From positions 1 to 64,000 of the forward strand of contig PJAB01000014.1 of the NCBI GenBank assembly GCA_002887195.1: DNA of 64,000 bases. The letters are read 5' to 3'. Both the position numbers and the translations under genes were made by a program. This stretch comes from Chrysochromulina parva. Taxonomy: Eukaryota; Haptophyta; Prymnesiales; Chrysochromulinaceae. The notes beneath the pieces were generated by a model, which was given only the letters and a program-made list of their open reading frames with translations, was not told the DNA's origin and searched no databases. This document shows positions 48,401-57,800 of the stretch, piece by piece. Numbering within the stretch: the stretch's first letter is position 1; every line of letters starts with the position of its first letter.

Positions 48401-48691
48401 GCCTGCTGCCCAATCTTCGGCGGTCGTGGGTGCAAACATCCCGCGCACGATCGCCGGTTGCCGCGCAGCGAGCGCCGCCAGCGAGCTGAGCAGCCAGCAA
48501 TCGCCGAGCGTGCTGCCTTGCTGTACGACCGTGCCCACTGGAGTGCCAGCCGGCGGAGGCACCAGCTCGTTTGGCCACAATTCGGTAAAGCGGCGCCACT
48601 GTGCGGGCTCACTGCTATATGCAGTGTCGGACGAACCGGCTACCGAGGTCATGGACGCCGGATAGTCGAGGTCAGTGAATAGGTCCGCCAT
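45470..48691 (-). CDS. Calpain-like protein lacking the catalytic Asn motif
   Basis: Two exons, complement(45470..46277, 46434..48691), about 1021 residues; splice LEASIG|YVSESLASG, phase 2. The N-terminal half is a calpain cysteine-protease fold: LGDCWLLSSLAALA with the catalytic Cys, GWAALVEKAFAKLHGSY, and NHAYAILEV with the catalytic His. The Asn-bearing NPWG motif that should follow is missing: after LSILIRD the sequence is TAAVKSGGGDG, then DAWVRLEVFLKLFDKVLLC aligns with the end of the domain. The C-terminal half has at least three calpain-domain-III-like (C2-like) beta units, each with a TNPQ(W/Y) or VNPQY string. The protein is probably proteolytically dead or altered. Disordered Ala/Ser/Gly linkers separate the units. 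ATG at 48691. Confidence 0.85.
46278..46433 (-). repeat. Calpain-gene intron (156 nt) with duplicated exon start
   Basis: GT-AG intron, phase 2. In sense orientation its first 35 or so bases closely match the first 35 of the next exon (both contain AGCCTCGCGAGTGG). Internally a unit of about 50 bases is repeated with a 61-base period (46291 and 46352 on the plus strand). Confidence 0.92.
47361..47392 (-). repeat. 32-base dispersed repeat, copy 2 (in calpain-like gene)
   Basis: 30 of 32 bases match 44692-44723, but the element lies antisense to this gene and so encodes a different peptide (VTKPTGAEMG). GCGCCCATCTCGGCGCC-like strings are repeated around both copies. Confidence 0.85.
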
Positions 48692-49063
48692 GATGGCGTT
48701 GTGGCGGGCGTCAACCGTCGACGTTCGGCGACTTTTCGGTTACAGGGTTTCGCGCTCGTTGGAGGGCCGTGCGTGCGCTGGAGGCGAGCGGGGGCGTCGT
48801 CGGTCGTTTGGGGTTATAAATTTGGGTTGATAAATTCAGGTAATGTCTGAACCGCGCAACCACCGGCATCTCGGCGAGTGCGCCCTGGCGCACGCCTCTT
48901 GGACCAAATGTTCCACAAGACCCAGTGCTCAGACCGTGGTGTGGTTGTGTCCGGCCCAGCACAAGCCGGCGCCCAGCAAGCAGCTAGAGCCCGCGCGCCG
49001 GCATTTCGCGGCCAGTGGCGGCGAGGAGACACGTCTGGCGCGCTGTGACGGGCGGAGCAGTGC
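48692..49063. other. Intergenic region upstream of calpain-like gene
   Basis: About 370 bases. On the minus strand TTTATAA occurs near 48815-48822, about 125 bases before the calpain ATG, a possible TATA element. Confidence 0.3.
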
Positions 49064-50972
49064 TCACGAGTAACAGTCCCAAGTGGAAAGGTCGATGCCT
49101 TCGGCCTTGCACCACTTGTCCATCCAGTACCACGCCTCGGGGGTGGGGATGGTGCGTGGATGCGGCCCCTCGGCTTGACGGATGATGTTCTCGTCTCGCA
49201 TGTGCCACACCTCGATCAGGCACAAGTGCTCGGCTTTGGTAGCGCCCGCCGCCTGGCGCGTGAGGCTCCAAAAGCTCGAGACACGTGCCCGCGCGCGAGA
49301 GAGGTACTTGGATTGCGAGCGGCGCGAGTCCTCGAGGCAGTTGCAGAGCTGCTCGCCTTCGTAAAAGAGGCGCGAGAGCGAGAGGATCTCGGCGATGCGT
49401 ACCGTCGCCTTGCGCGAGCCCGGCTCACCCTCGCCTCCCAATTCGTATGTGCCGTCGTACGGCACTTTGACAGCCGTGCCTGCCGGGATGGTCGCCTCCA
49501 GCTCAAAGAGCCCCTTGAGGCCACGGGGATTGGGCTGAAAGGCCTCATCATACTCGGCCGGCAGACCGCCCGCGCCGTCGGCGGCCGCGGGCGGCATGTT
49601 CGACGCGACGTAGGCTTCGAAGGCGGCTCCCACCGTTTTCGGGGTGCGCCCTACGCACGTGTAGCTCGGGTTGAGCTGGCGCATCTCGGCAAAAAAGTCG
49701 AGGTAAGAACGCACCTGATGAGGGACGCAATCAGAGACGACCATCAGAGACGACCATCAGACGCCCTCAGACGCCCTCAGGCGCCTCTCGGCGAACAGGT
49801 GAGCAAGTGTGGAGCAAGTAGGAGCGCACGGTGTACGGATCCGTGAGCGCTTCCTGGTGGCGAACGGTCCAATCGAGCATGACAAGAGCAAATTCTTCGA
49901 TGTCCGCCCGCCCGAGAGTGCTGCCGAGCCGACTCTCGCACGCGGCATCGGCCACCCAATCCGCGCCGCCTAAGCTGGCCACCTGCGCCCGCCGCAGCGC
50001 GTGCAGCGGGCTGCCGCCGCCGCCGCCGCTGCTGCTGCCGCTGCTGCCGCCGCTGCTGCCGCCGCTGCCGCCGCTGCCGCTGCTGCTGCGCTCGTCCGCC
50101 TCCTCCTCTGCTGCTTCATATTCGTCGTCCACGAGGCCCATGACGCCACTCCCAGCCTGCAATGCTGCTGGAGCGGAGACCCGAGCAGGTGCGCCCTCTC
50201 CGATGCGGCCGGCGGGGAGCTGCACGAAGTGCTTCGCAATCGTCTTGGTGATGCTCGGCGCGACCGCGGCTCGCATGCCGTCGAGCACTGAAGCGCCTCG
50301 CCCGACCTCCGCGTGTACGTGTAGGAAGGCCTTCGAGATCCGGTGCGCTCCTTCGGACACCGGGCTACCGTCTCGGTAGGTCAGCGCGCCATGCAAGGCG
50401 GGCGGCACGTCCCACTTCTCAAGCAAGTGCACGGTGAGGCTGCGCAGCATCTCCTCGCATGAGGTCGCCTCTGCTGGATGCTGCCATCCGTCCAGTGGAC
50501 GCACCCACTTGTCCGCGGAGGTCCAAGCCGCCAGCCGTGCGAGCGGCAGGCAGATGGCCATGTCAGGCGTGCAGAGCAATGGCACGCGCTCGGTGCAAGC
50601 GTCAACCAGTGCATTGAGAGATGGCTGATTGCGCTCGTACTCGGCCTCAAGCTCGGCCTGCGAGTAGGCCTGCGCTGGCGGGGGTGAGCTTGGCCCCATC
50701 CAGCCGACGGGCGACGAAAAGGGCTGAAGGCCTTTGTCGCCAGACAGGGTGAGCGCGCATGAGAGGATGTACCAACGCTCTGTCGCCTCCCGAAAGCCTG
50801 CCATGTTGTACTCCAGAGCGGCTGCGGCGGCCGCGGCGGCCGCGGCGGCCGTGGCGGCCGCATCGTCGGCGGCCGCATCCATGCGGTGATGAGGGATGCA
50901 TCGTGCAACCGAATGCATCGGCGTCGGTGGATGCGCGCGCGGCGCGGCGGCGGCGAGCAGAAGTGCGAGCAT
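49064..50972 (-). CDS. PcfJ-like domain protein
   Basis: Two exons, complement(49064..49714, 49830..50972), about 597 residues; splice DPYT|VRSYLDFF, phase 0. The C-terminal exon looks like a PcfJ domain: GEQLCNCLEDSRRSQSKYLS, RVSSFWSLTR, LCLIEVWHMRDENIIRQAEG and TIPTPEAWYWMDKW. PcfJ-like proteins are known from plasmids, phages and several protists; their biochemical role is not established. The N-terminal exon has a possible signal peptide (MLALLLAAAAPRA), an Ala run, a helical region (residues about 60-250) and a Ser/Gly-rich linker (about 300-330). ATG at 50972; a second ATG (MDAAADD) about 30 codons later is possible. Confidence 0.65.
49715..49829 (-). repeat. PcfJ-gene intron (115 nt) with GTCTGATGG repeats
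   Basis: GT-AG intron, phase 0. Sense start GTGCGCTCCTAC resembles the next exon start GTGCGTTCTTAC (10 of 12). The 3' half has CTGAGGGCGT and CTCTGATGGTCGT units. The last 18 bases, GATTGCGTCCCTCATCAG, nearly match those of the 56199-56326 intron. Confidence 0.92.
50025..50096 (-). repeat. GCTGCCGCC array coding Ser/Gly linker
   Basis: Trinucleotide-type array in the first exon of the PcfJ-like gene, read as Ser/Gly. Confidence 0.8.
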
Positions 50973-51456
50973 CCCAGCGCCACACGAGGGGGGTACCCCG
51001 CCTTTTCACAAAAAACACGTTCACCAAGAGGGTCTCAGCCGAGAGGACGGCGAGATCCATCCTCGGCGTGCTTGAGCTCGGCCTCGGGAGCTGCGGTGGG
51101 AGAAATCATCTTCATGTTACTATAATGAATAATCATATGCGGCGGGGCGGCCTTTTCGCTTTTGCTTTTCGCTTTTCCTTTTGACGTTTGGAGTCTGCAT
51201 TCAATTTTCAATAGTACACTGTGTGAAAGAGATCGCTTTCAACTAGCGCGAATGGTTTTCTACACGGTCCACATCGACAAGGTCGGGGCGGCGTCGGCTT
51301 GAGCCGATCATAGAGGCTCCTCGCAGTGCCCCGGGTGCCCGTCCCTAGGTGAAGGACTGCGAGGGCGGCCGGCCGGCCGCGAAAGTCGGTGGTTCTATCT
51401 CGACACGCTGGCCGTATACGTGCTGCTGCTGCTGCTTCTCTTGCTGCTCACGCAGC
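50973..51456. other. Intergenic region, nothing recognised
   Basis: About 480 bases between two minus-strand genes, with an AT-rich patch near 51115-51240 and a (CTG)n run at about 51421-51436. No gene. Confidence 0.3.
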
Positions 51457-51968
51457 TCACTCGGCGACTGTTGACATCGTGGCTGTCGATTTCATGCTCT
51501 TGGCCATCGATTTGGCTGTGGCCGCCGACTTAACGCTCATCGTGTACTCCGAGCCGCCCATCGCATCCAGCTGCGTCGACACCTCGTTCAGTGCCTCCTC
51601 GAGCTCCTTCTTGAGCTCCTTTAGCACTTGCTGCGCGCGCGCGCGCGAGGCCGATAGGATATGCTCAGCTCGGGACACTCGCTCCGCAGCCGCACCATGC
51701 GTGCAACAGGGGTGTGCGGCAGGGGTGCACGCGAACGCACCTTACGCGGCGGTCGTAGCATGGAGACGGGCGTCGGTTGTAGGTCGCATAGGTCGGCCAC
51801 CTTATTCTTAAGCTTCTCGAGCCTCGCGTGCTCCTGCGAGTTGAGCGGGAAGACAGGGCGCGGCGCAAATGGCGCATCCTCGGCATGCTGCTGGCTCCAC
51901 GAGAGCTTAGACTTGCCCTCGCGGCGGATGGTCTCGTTGTACACTTGCGTCTCGAAGGTAGTCGTCAT
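51457..51968 (-). pseudogene. Small coiled-coil protein, frame broken near a (CG)7 tract
   Basis: Two protein-like frames overlap. The first, from the ATG at 51968 (MTTTFETQVYNETIRREG, then EHARLEKLKNKVADL), runs to a stop just after the (CG)7 tract at 51634-51647. The second, ending at 51457, reads AAAERVSRAEHILSASRARA followed by QQVLKELKKELEEALNEV, a clear coiled coil. A change of two bases in the CG tract, or removal of a short GT-AG segment of about 26 nt upstream of it, would join them. An in-frame ATG also exists further up at 52109. Family unknown. I list it as broken rather than intact because no normal intron fits. Confidence 0.5.
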
Positions 51969-52109
51969 GACGGCCTCGGAGCTTGCGAGCGACGACGCGA
52001 GCTTGGACCTAAGGTCAGCGCGTCCGGCTGCTGGAGAACGGCCGACCAAGCGCGCCGGTACGGCGCCTATTAGGGGCAAACGATTATACGCACAGAGAGC
52101 CCGCGGCAT

Positions 52110-52206
52110 GCCTGATGTTGCCTACATGTATATGCGCGCACGGCGAATGTGATTTCGACCCTTTTCTTCGTCGTCGATCATCGTTCACACGACCGTCCAT
52201 CCACCC
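52110..52206. promoter_or_regulatory. Divergent promoter region upstream of AGC kinase
   Basis: Short divergent spacer (97 bases, or 238 if the left gene starts at 51968). No element recognised. Confidence 0.3.
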
Positions 52207-53397
52207 ATGCTTCCCCCCTTCAGCCGGCTCGCTACCGCCCTCGGCCGCGCCCTGCCCTCAAAGGCCCTCAGCCGCGCACTGCCCTCAAAGAAAGCAGGGA
52301 GCTCCGAAACTCCGACGGTAGCTGTCACGCCGCCGCTGCCCGAGCCTGAGGTCGAGATCCCCAGGGACATAGCAGGCGTGAGCCTCGATGATTTTGACCT
52401 GCTCAAAGTGCTCGGCAAGGGCGGCTTTGGCAAGGTGATGCTCGTGCGCAAGAAGAATACGAGCGACTTTTACGCGATGAAGGTGCTCAAAAAGGAGGCT
52501 GTCATCAGACGCAACCAGGTGGCGCACACCAAGACCGAGACACACATCCTAAAGCAGATCCGGCATCCTTTCCTGACTCACATGGCGTACGCCTTCCAGA
52601 GCGAAGGCAAGCTGTACATGGTCCTCAACTACCTACCGGGCGGCGAACTGTTCTATCAGCTCAAGCGCGAGGGGCGCTTCTCCATCGAACGCGTCCGGCT
52701 CTACACGGCTGAAATCGGCATGGGATTGGGGCACCTACATTCGCTCGACATGATCTACCGCGACCTCAAGCCAGAGAATATCCTGCTGGACGAGGTCGGC
52801 CACGTGTGCCTGACCGACTTTGGTCTATCCAAGGAGATGATCAGCACGCCTAACGCGGCGCACACCTTCTGCGGCACGCCCGAGTACATCGCGCCCGAGA
52901 TCTTGCAGGGCGTGGGCCATGGCAAGGCCGTTGACTGGTGGTCGCTCGGCACCCTCGTGTTCGAAATGCTCACGGGTCTTCCGCCCTTTTACAGCCGCAA
53001 CATTAACCAGATGTACGAAATGATCCTAAGAGCCGAGCTGCGCTGCCCCACCTACCTGCCACCCGACATCAAGGACTTGATTGAGAAGCTGCTCGTCCGC
53101 GACCCGCTGTACCGGCTCGGCTCGGGCCAGGGAGACCTCGCAGAGCTTGAGAGGCACCCGTTCTTCCAGCTGCTCGATTTCAGCAAGGTCTTCAACCGCG
53201 AGTACACGCCCATCTACAAGCCCAGCCTTGGATGCGTCACCGACGTCGCCAACTTCGACCCCACCTTCACCAGAGAGCACGCCGTCGACTCACTCGTCGA
53301 GCCGAGCCATCAAGCGGGCCAACCAAACCAGTTTGAGGGGTTCTCGTACCGGGCGAGCTATGGGGCGAGCGTGCGCGATCTCTTAGAATCGACTTAG
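52207..53397 (+). CDS. AGC-family Ser/Thr protein kinase (Akt/S6K/SGK-like)
   Basis: A 396-residue intronless frame with ATG at 52207. Kinase domain about 62-320: Gly loop GKGGFGKV, ATP lysine in AMKVLKK, catalytic loop YRDLKPEN, DFG in LTDFGLS, and activation loop TFCGTPEYIAPEIL with the PDK1-type Thr site. The AGC C-tail follows, with FDPTFT and a hydrophobic motif FEGFSY, whose Ser is the usual TORC2/PDK2-type site. All catalytic residues are present. The N-terminal 60 residues hold a Leu/Ser/Ala-rich direct repeat (ALPSKALSRALPSKK), not a PH domain, so it is closer to S6K/SGK than to Akt. Predicted to be phosphorylated by PDK1 and to act in growth or nutrient signalling. Confidence 0.95.
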   Translation: MLPPFSRLATALGRALPSKALSRALPSKKAGSSETPTVAVTPPLPEPEVEIPRDIAGVSLDDFDLLKVLGKGGFGKVMLVRKKNTSDFYAMKVLKKEAVIRRNQVAHTKTETHILKQIRHPFLTHMAYAFQSEGKLYMVLNYLPGGELFYQLKREGRFSIERVRLYTAEIGMGLGHLHSLDMIYRDLKPENILLDEVGHVCLTDFGLSKEMISTPNAAHTFCGTPEYIAPEILQGVGHGKAVDWWSLGTLVFEMLTGLPPFYSRNINQMYEMILRAELRCPTYLPPDIKDLIEKLLVRDPLYRLGSGQGDLAELERHPFFQLLDFSKVFNREYTPIYKPSLGCVTDVANFDPTFTREHAVDSLVEPSHQAGQPNQFEGFSYRASYGASVRDLLEST

Positions 53398-53938
53398 AAA
53401 TGTGCGGTGTTCAGGCGGTGTTGTATTTATCACTGTCAGAACTGCGGCACATCAACTCGCGCCCACATCACACGATATGTCTTGGGCGATTACAATCGGC
53501 ATGGGATGCCGCCAACGCGGCTCCGCACGCACCCGCGCGGGGATCTGTGAATGTGACCACACTGGACCACTCAAGACCCGCCGCGCGACCTATACGTGCC
53601 TTCATGCCACGCTGCACTGAGGTCTGCTGCCGAGGGCGATACGCATGTACTCACGTCACACCTCCTCGCGCTCGTCTCGAGCTCTCGGCGCGCACGCGCA
53701 CGCTCCCCTGTGCCCCTGGCTGGCTGGGTGGCTCTCTGGCCGCCATCCTGCTCCCCACACGTCACAACCCCTTCTCTGACTCGCTGTTGTCTCTCGCAAG
53801 GTTCGCTGGCCCCGGTCCCCTCGCCACGAAAAGCCCCGAGCGCACGGCCCATGCTGAAGAGCGTGGCGGCAGCGCGCCGCCGCGCTCCGATGGCGCACAG
53901 ACGCCCCTCAGTGAGCGCGGCTGCAAGCGCCCTGGGTC
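53398..53938. other. Convergent intergenic region
   Basis: About 540 bases between the kinase and the giant EF-hand gene. An open frame of about 180 codons on the plus strand has no protein-like features. Nothing else seen. Confidence 0.35.
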
Positions 53939-54850
53939 CTACCGCTGATACGGCGGCACCAGCGCGTACGGGTCAGCGGCGGCCGCCGCCACAGCGCCGC
54001 CAGTCGCATGCGCTGGCGTGGTCGGCTTGCGGGCGAGTCGGCGCGCCTCGTCGCGCCCGAGGGTCCGACCCTCTGCCTCCGTCGGGCCGCCGCGGGTGGG
54101 CGAGCCTGCAGTCGGAGGACGAGGTCCGCTCAGCTGTGTCGGCTGGTAGCCTGGAGGGTACGCCGAGAAGCCGTTGCCGCCCAGCGCCGAGGAGGAGCCG
54201 CTCATAGGGGGCGGATAGCTCGAGGTGGCGGGACGGCCGTATGGGTACGCCGCGGGCACCGGCTGCAGCTGCTGCGAGGGCGTGTACGAGCTCGGTGCCT
54301 CGAAGGCCGCGCCCGCGCCCGCCGCGCCTCCGCTGGCCGAGGACCAGCTGGCGCCGGCGGGGCCGCCCGCGCCGGCGGAGGAGATGGCATGCGATATGCG
54401 TTGGAACTGGCTGAAGTCGAGCTGGGTCCGTGGCTGATCCTGCAGCGACGCGAAGATGGCAAGGGCGACGCCGCCAGTAGTGTCCACGCCCGCGCGCATG
54501 AGAGCGGGGCGCACATCTGCAACGGGGATGGTGCCCACACCACGTGTGTCGAATGCCCGGAACGCTGCTCGAAGCGAAGCGACCTGGGCCGAGGGTGCGA
54601 CGCCCTGCAGCGCGCGCAGCTTACGCAGCAGCCGCGCGAACTCTGCAAGGTCGAGCCGGCCGTCCGTGTCGCGATCGAACTCATGCAGCACCGAGATGGC
54701 CTGCGCCGAGTCGGCCTGCAGATGAAGGTCCTTGAGGGCCTGTCGAAGCTCGCGGGACGTGAGGAAACCATTCCTTTTTTGGTCGTGCCGATCGAAGATC
54801 ACCTTGGCTTCCATGAGCTCGGCCACGTCCACGCTGTCACCACCAGACCG

Positions 54851-54894
<44 letters not shown>

Positions 54895-57800
54895 TACCAG
54901 CGCCGCCACCCGGCAGGGCTTTGGTCGCTTCGCTCTCCAGAGTGGCGACGAGGGCGCGGAACTCACCCAGCCGCAGAGCGCCGTCGCCGTCGGCGTCCGC
55001 GTCGGCAAAGTGCGCAAGGGTCTTGGGGGTCACCTCCATGCCGAGGGAGCGCAGCGCCGCGGCCACCTCTTTCATCGACAGGTAGCCCGAGCCATCGCGG
55101 TCAAACTTGTCGAAGGCCTTATCGAGGGTTGCCATGCCTAGACTGCCCGACGCGGGCGCGCCCGACCTACCGCCGCCTTTTGTGCCGCCCTTGGCGCCCA
55201 AGGAAGGAGCAGCGGGCTGCAAGTTGAGGTAGACCGAGGAGGCGGGCGTGGCCGAACGGTACGGGTCGTTGGGATTCGGGGCCGCCGCTGGGGCCGGGTA
55301 CGAAGTAGACGAAGGCGCGGGGCGCGTGGCGCCGCCGTCGTAGCCCTTGATGTAACTGCCGTTGCCAGCCTCGTACTTGACGCCGGCACCGCTCGAGGCG
55401 CCTGGGCCGCCGGACAGAGACAGGTCGCGCGGCTCGAAACGCGAGGGCGGAGCCCCGCCGCCGCCGGCCGTGGCGCCGCTCAAGTACTCGTACGCATCTC
55501 TCGTGTCCGGGCGCGAGGCCGGCGGCGAGTACTGTGGCGGTGGCGAGTACCGGGTGCCGCCAGCGCCGCCGATGGCGCTCGCAAAGACCGCGGGCGGCGC
55601 GCGGCGCGGCGCCGAGACGAGCGGATGCTCGCGCGCCTCCCGCTCTCCCAATTGCTCGTCGACTTCGAACCGGAGTACCATGCGCATCTTGAGAGGCAGC
55701 GGCGTGGGCGGCGGGCCGCCGGGCGCGCGCGCGTTGACGAACTCGTACATGCACGGCCCGGGGAAGGACCAAGCGAGCCCACCCTTGACGGCGACCGCCT
55801 TCGCATGCGGCGCCGCCTCCACGTTGAAGTACGCCCCCGAGTCGAAGATGGTGGCGTGTTCGACGCGCGTCTGCCCATGTGCATCGCGCGCGCTCATCAC
55901 GATGCAGTGTCGGCTGTGTGAGTCGGCGTTCGCGGGCAGCGTGATCTCCGTAATCTCGAGCCGGCCGTGAGCGTCCACCCAAAACGAGTAAGGTCGCTCC
56001 GGCTCGAGTCGCTCGAGGGCCACGCGCTTGGCAAAAAGCACCGCGCCGCTCACGCCGCCCCCCGCGCCCGCGCCATCGGCGGCGCCGCCGGCGCCGCCGT
56101 ACAAAGCGATGGCGCCCTTGCGCTGGGCCGTGGGCGAGCCACGGCCATCGAGCGCGAGCGAGCGGCGCGCCGGCGGGTTGTCAAATTGGCCGAGGTACCT
56201 AATGAGGGAGGCAATCAGAGACCATCAGAGGCCATCAGAGGCCATCAGAGGCCCTCAGAGGCCCTCAGAGGCCCTCAGAGACCATCAGAGGCCATCAGAG
56301 GCCCTCAGAGGCAGTCGAAGAGTTACCGGTAGAGCTTCTCGAACTCGGCGAGCGACAGCTTGCCGTCATTGTTGGAGTTGGCCGTGTGGAAGCCCTTCAC
56401 GTCAAACTCGCTTGCGACGACGCCCAGCTTGCGCAGCCCCGGAAGCAACTCGGCCTGCGTGAGCGCGCCGTCGCCGTTGGCATCGATGGATGTGAACGCC
56501 TTGCGCACGGCGATGAACGGCTTGACGGCTGCGCTCGCACGCACGGTCAGGGAGATGGTGCCCATAGGACCGCCGTCCGCGCTCGAGAGGAGCGGAAACT
56601 CCTCCTTGCGGAGGTCGTGCCCACGCGCGAGGTCGATCTCAGCGTATGCGAGCTCGGCCGGGGGCGCGAGGGAGCCGCCTCCCCGCCCGGCATGCAACAT
56701 CACGCGCAGCGGCAACGACGGTTCCAGGGCGACGACGCTGCGGTCGGCCGCCTCCTGCGCGCGCCGGTGAAGATCGATGACCATGCGATTGAACTGGCCG
56801 ATGTCGATCTTGCCGTCCGCCGCGTCGCTGTACTTGCTCATCACGGCCTTGATCTCGTCGGCCGAGGCGTCGAGATCGAGCTGCTTGAATGCCTCCCGAA
56901 TCTCGCGCTCGTCGAGCAGGCCCGAGCGGTCGCGGTCGTACCGTTCAAACGCGTCGCGCACGCCGGACGAGACCACGCCCTCCACGGCCTCGAGCGCGGC
57001 GAGCGCCGCGTTGGGCGGTGGGCGGAAGATGCCCTGGCGCACCGCACGCAGCGCCGCCGACTTGGGGCCCAGCCGGTACGTGGCCGACCACTCGACGGCG
57101 ATTGGCAGCGGCCCGCCGCCGTCGGCGCCCTCGGCCATCCGCACAGCGTGGGAGGCTTCGCTCATCTCGGCGGTGTCCTTGAGCTCGGCCAATCTTGTGC
57201 CCACCGAAATCGTGCGTACGCTCGGGTCGGCCGCAAGGGTCGACGCGGACAGGCGCACCGTGTGCACGGTCACCTCGATCCCCTTGGGCCGCCGGTGCGC
57301 CTTGGCGATCGCCTGCGGGGAATTCTCACGCACCATCCGCCCCTTTTGAACGGCCTGGAGCTTCAGCGCAGCCGCCTCTCTCTTACGAGCTTCGAGCGGC
57401 GCGGCGCCGAGCGCTGTGGGCGCCGCAACGGCGCCCTTGCCCGCACCGCCGCCGGCCGCACCGGCCGCGCCGCTCTTGGGCTTGTTGTCACTCGAGCTCT
57501 TGGTGAACCTGGCCCGCATCTTGGCGATGTCGCCCACATCAAACGACTTGAGCAGCTCGTACAGCTTCTTGTGCGGCAGCGCAGTCTTCAGTGCGGGCTT
57601 CGGCTCCGCGTACAGGCGCGAGAGGCGCAGGAGCAGCTCGTCAAACTCCTTGCGCGTCACGCCCTCGTAGGTCGCGGGCGGCTCCCGGCTCGCAGCGTCG
57701 GTCGGCGGCGGATTCGCCGCGCGCAGCTGCTTGATCGCGGCGCGCACGTTGGTCTCGCCGAGCGAGCCGGGCACCAGGTTGAAGTCCTTGAGCATCTGCA

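Noticed and set aside
53400..53948. Plus-strand frame of 182 codons after the kinase
   Set aside because: Begins one base after the kinase stop in another frame, without recognisable structure; treated as 3' untranslated or intergenic.
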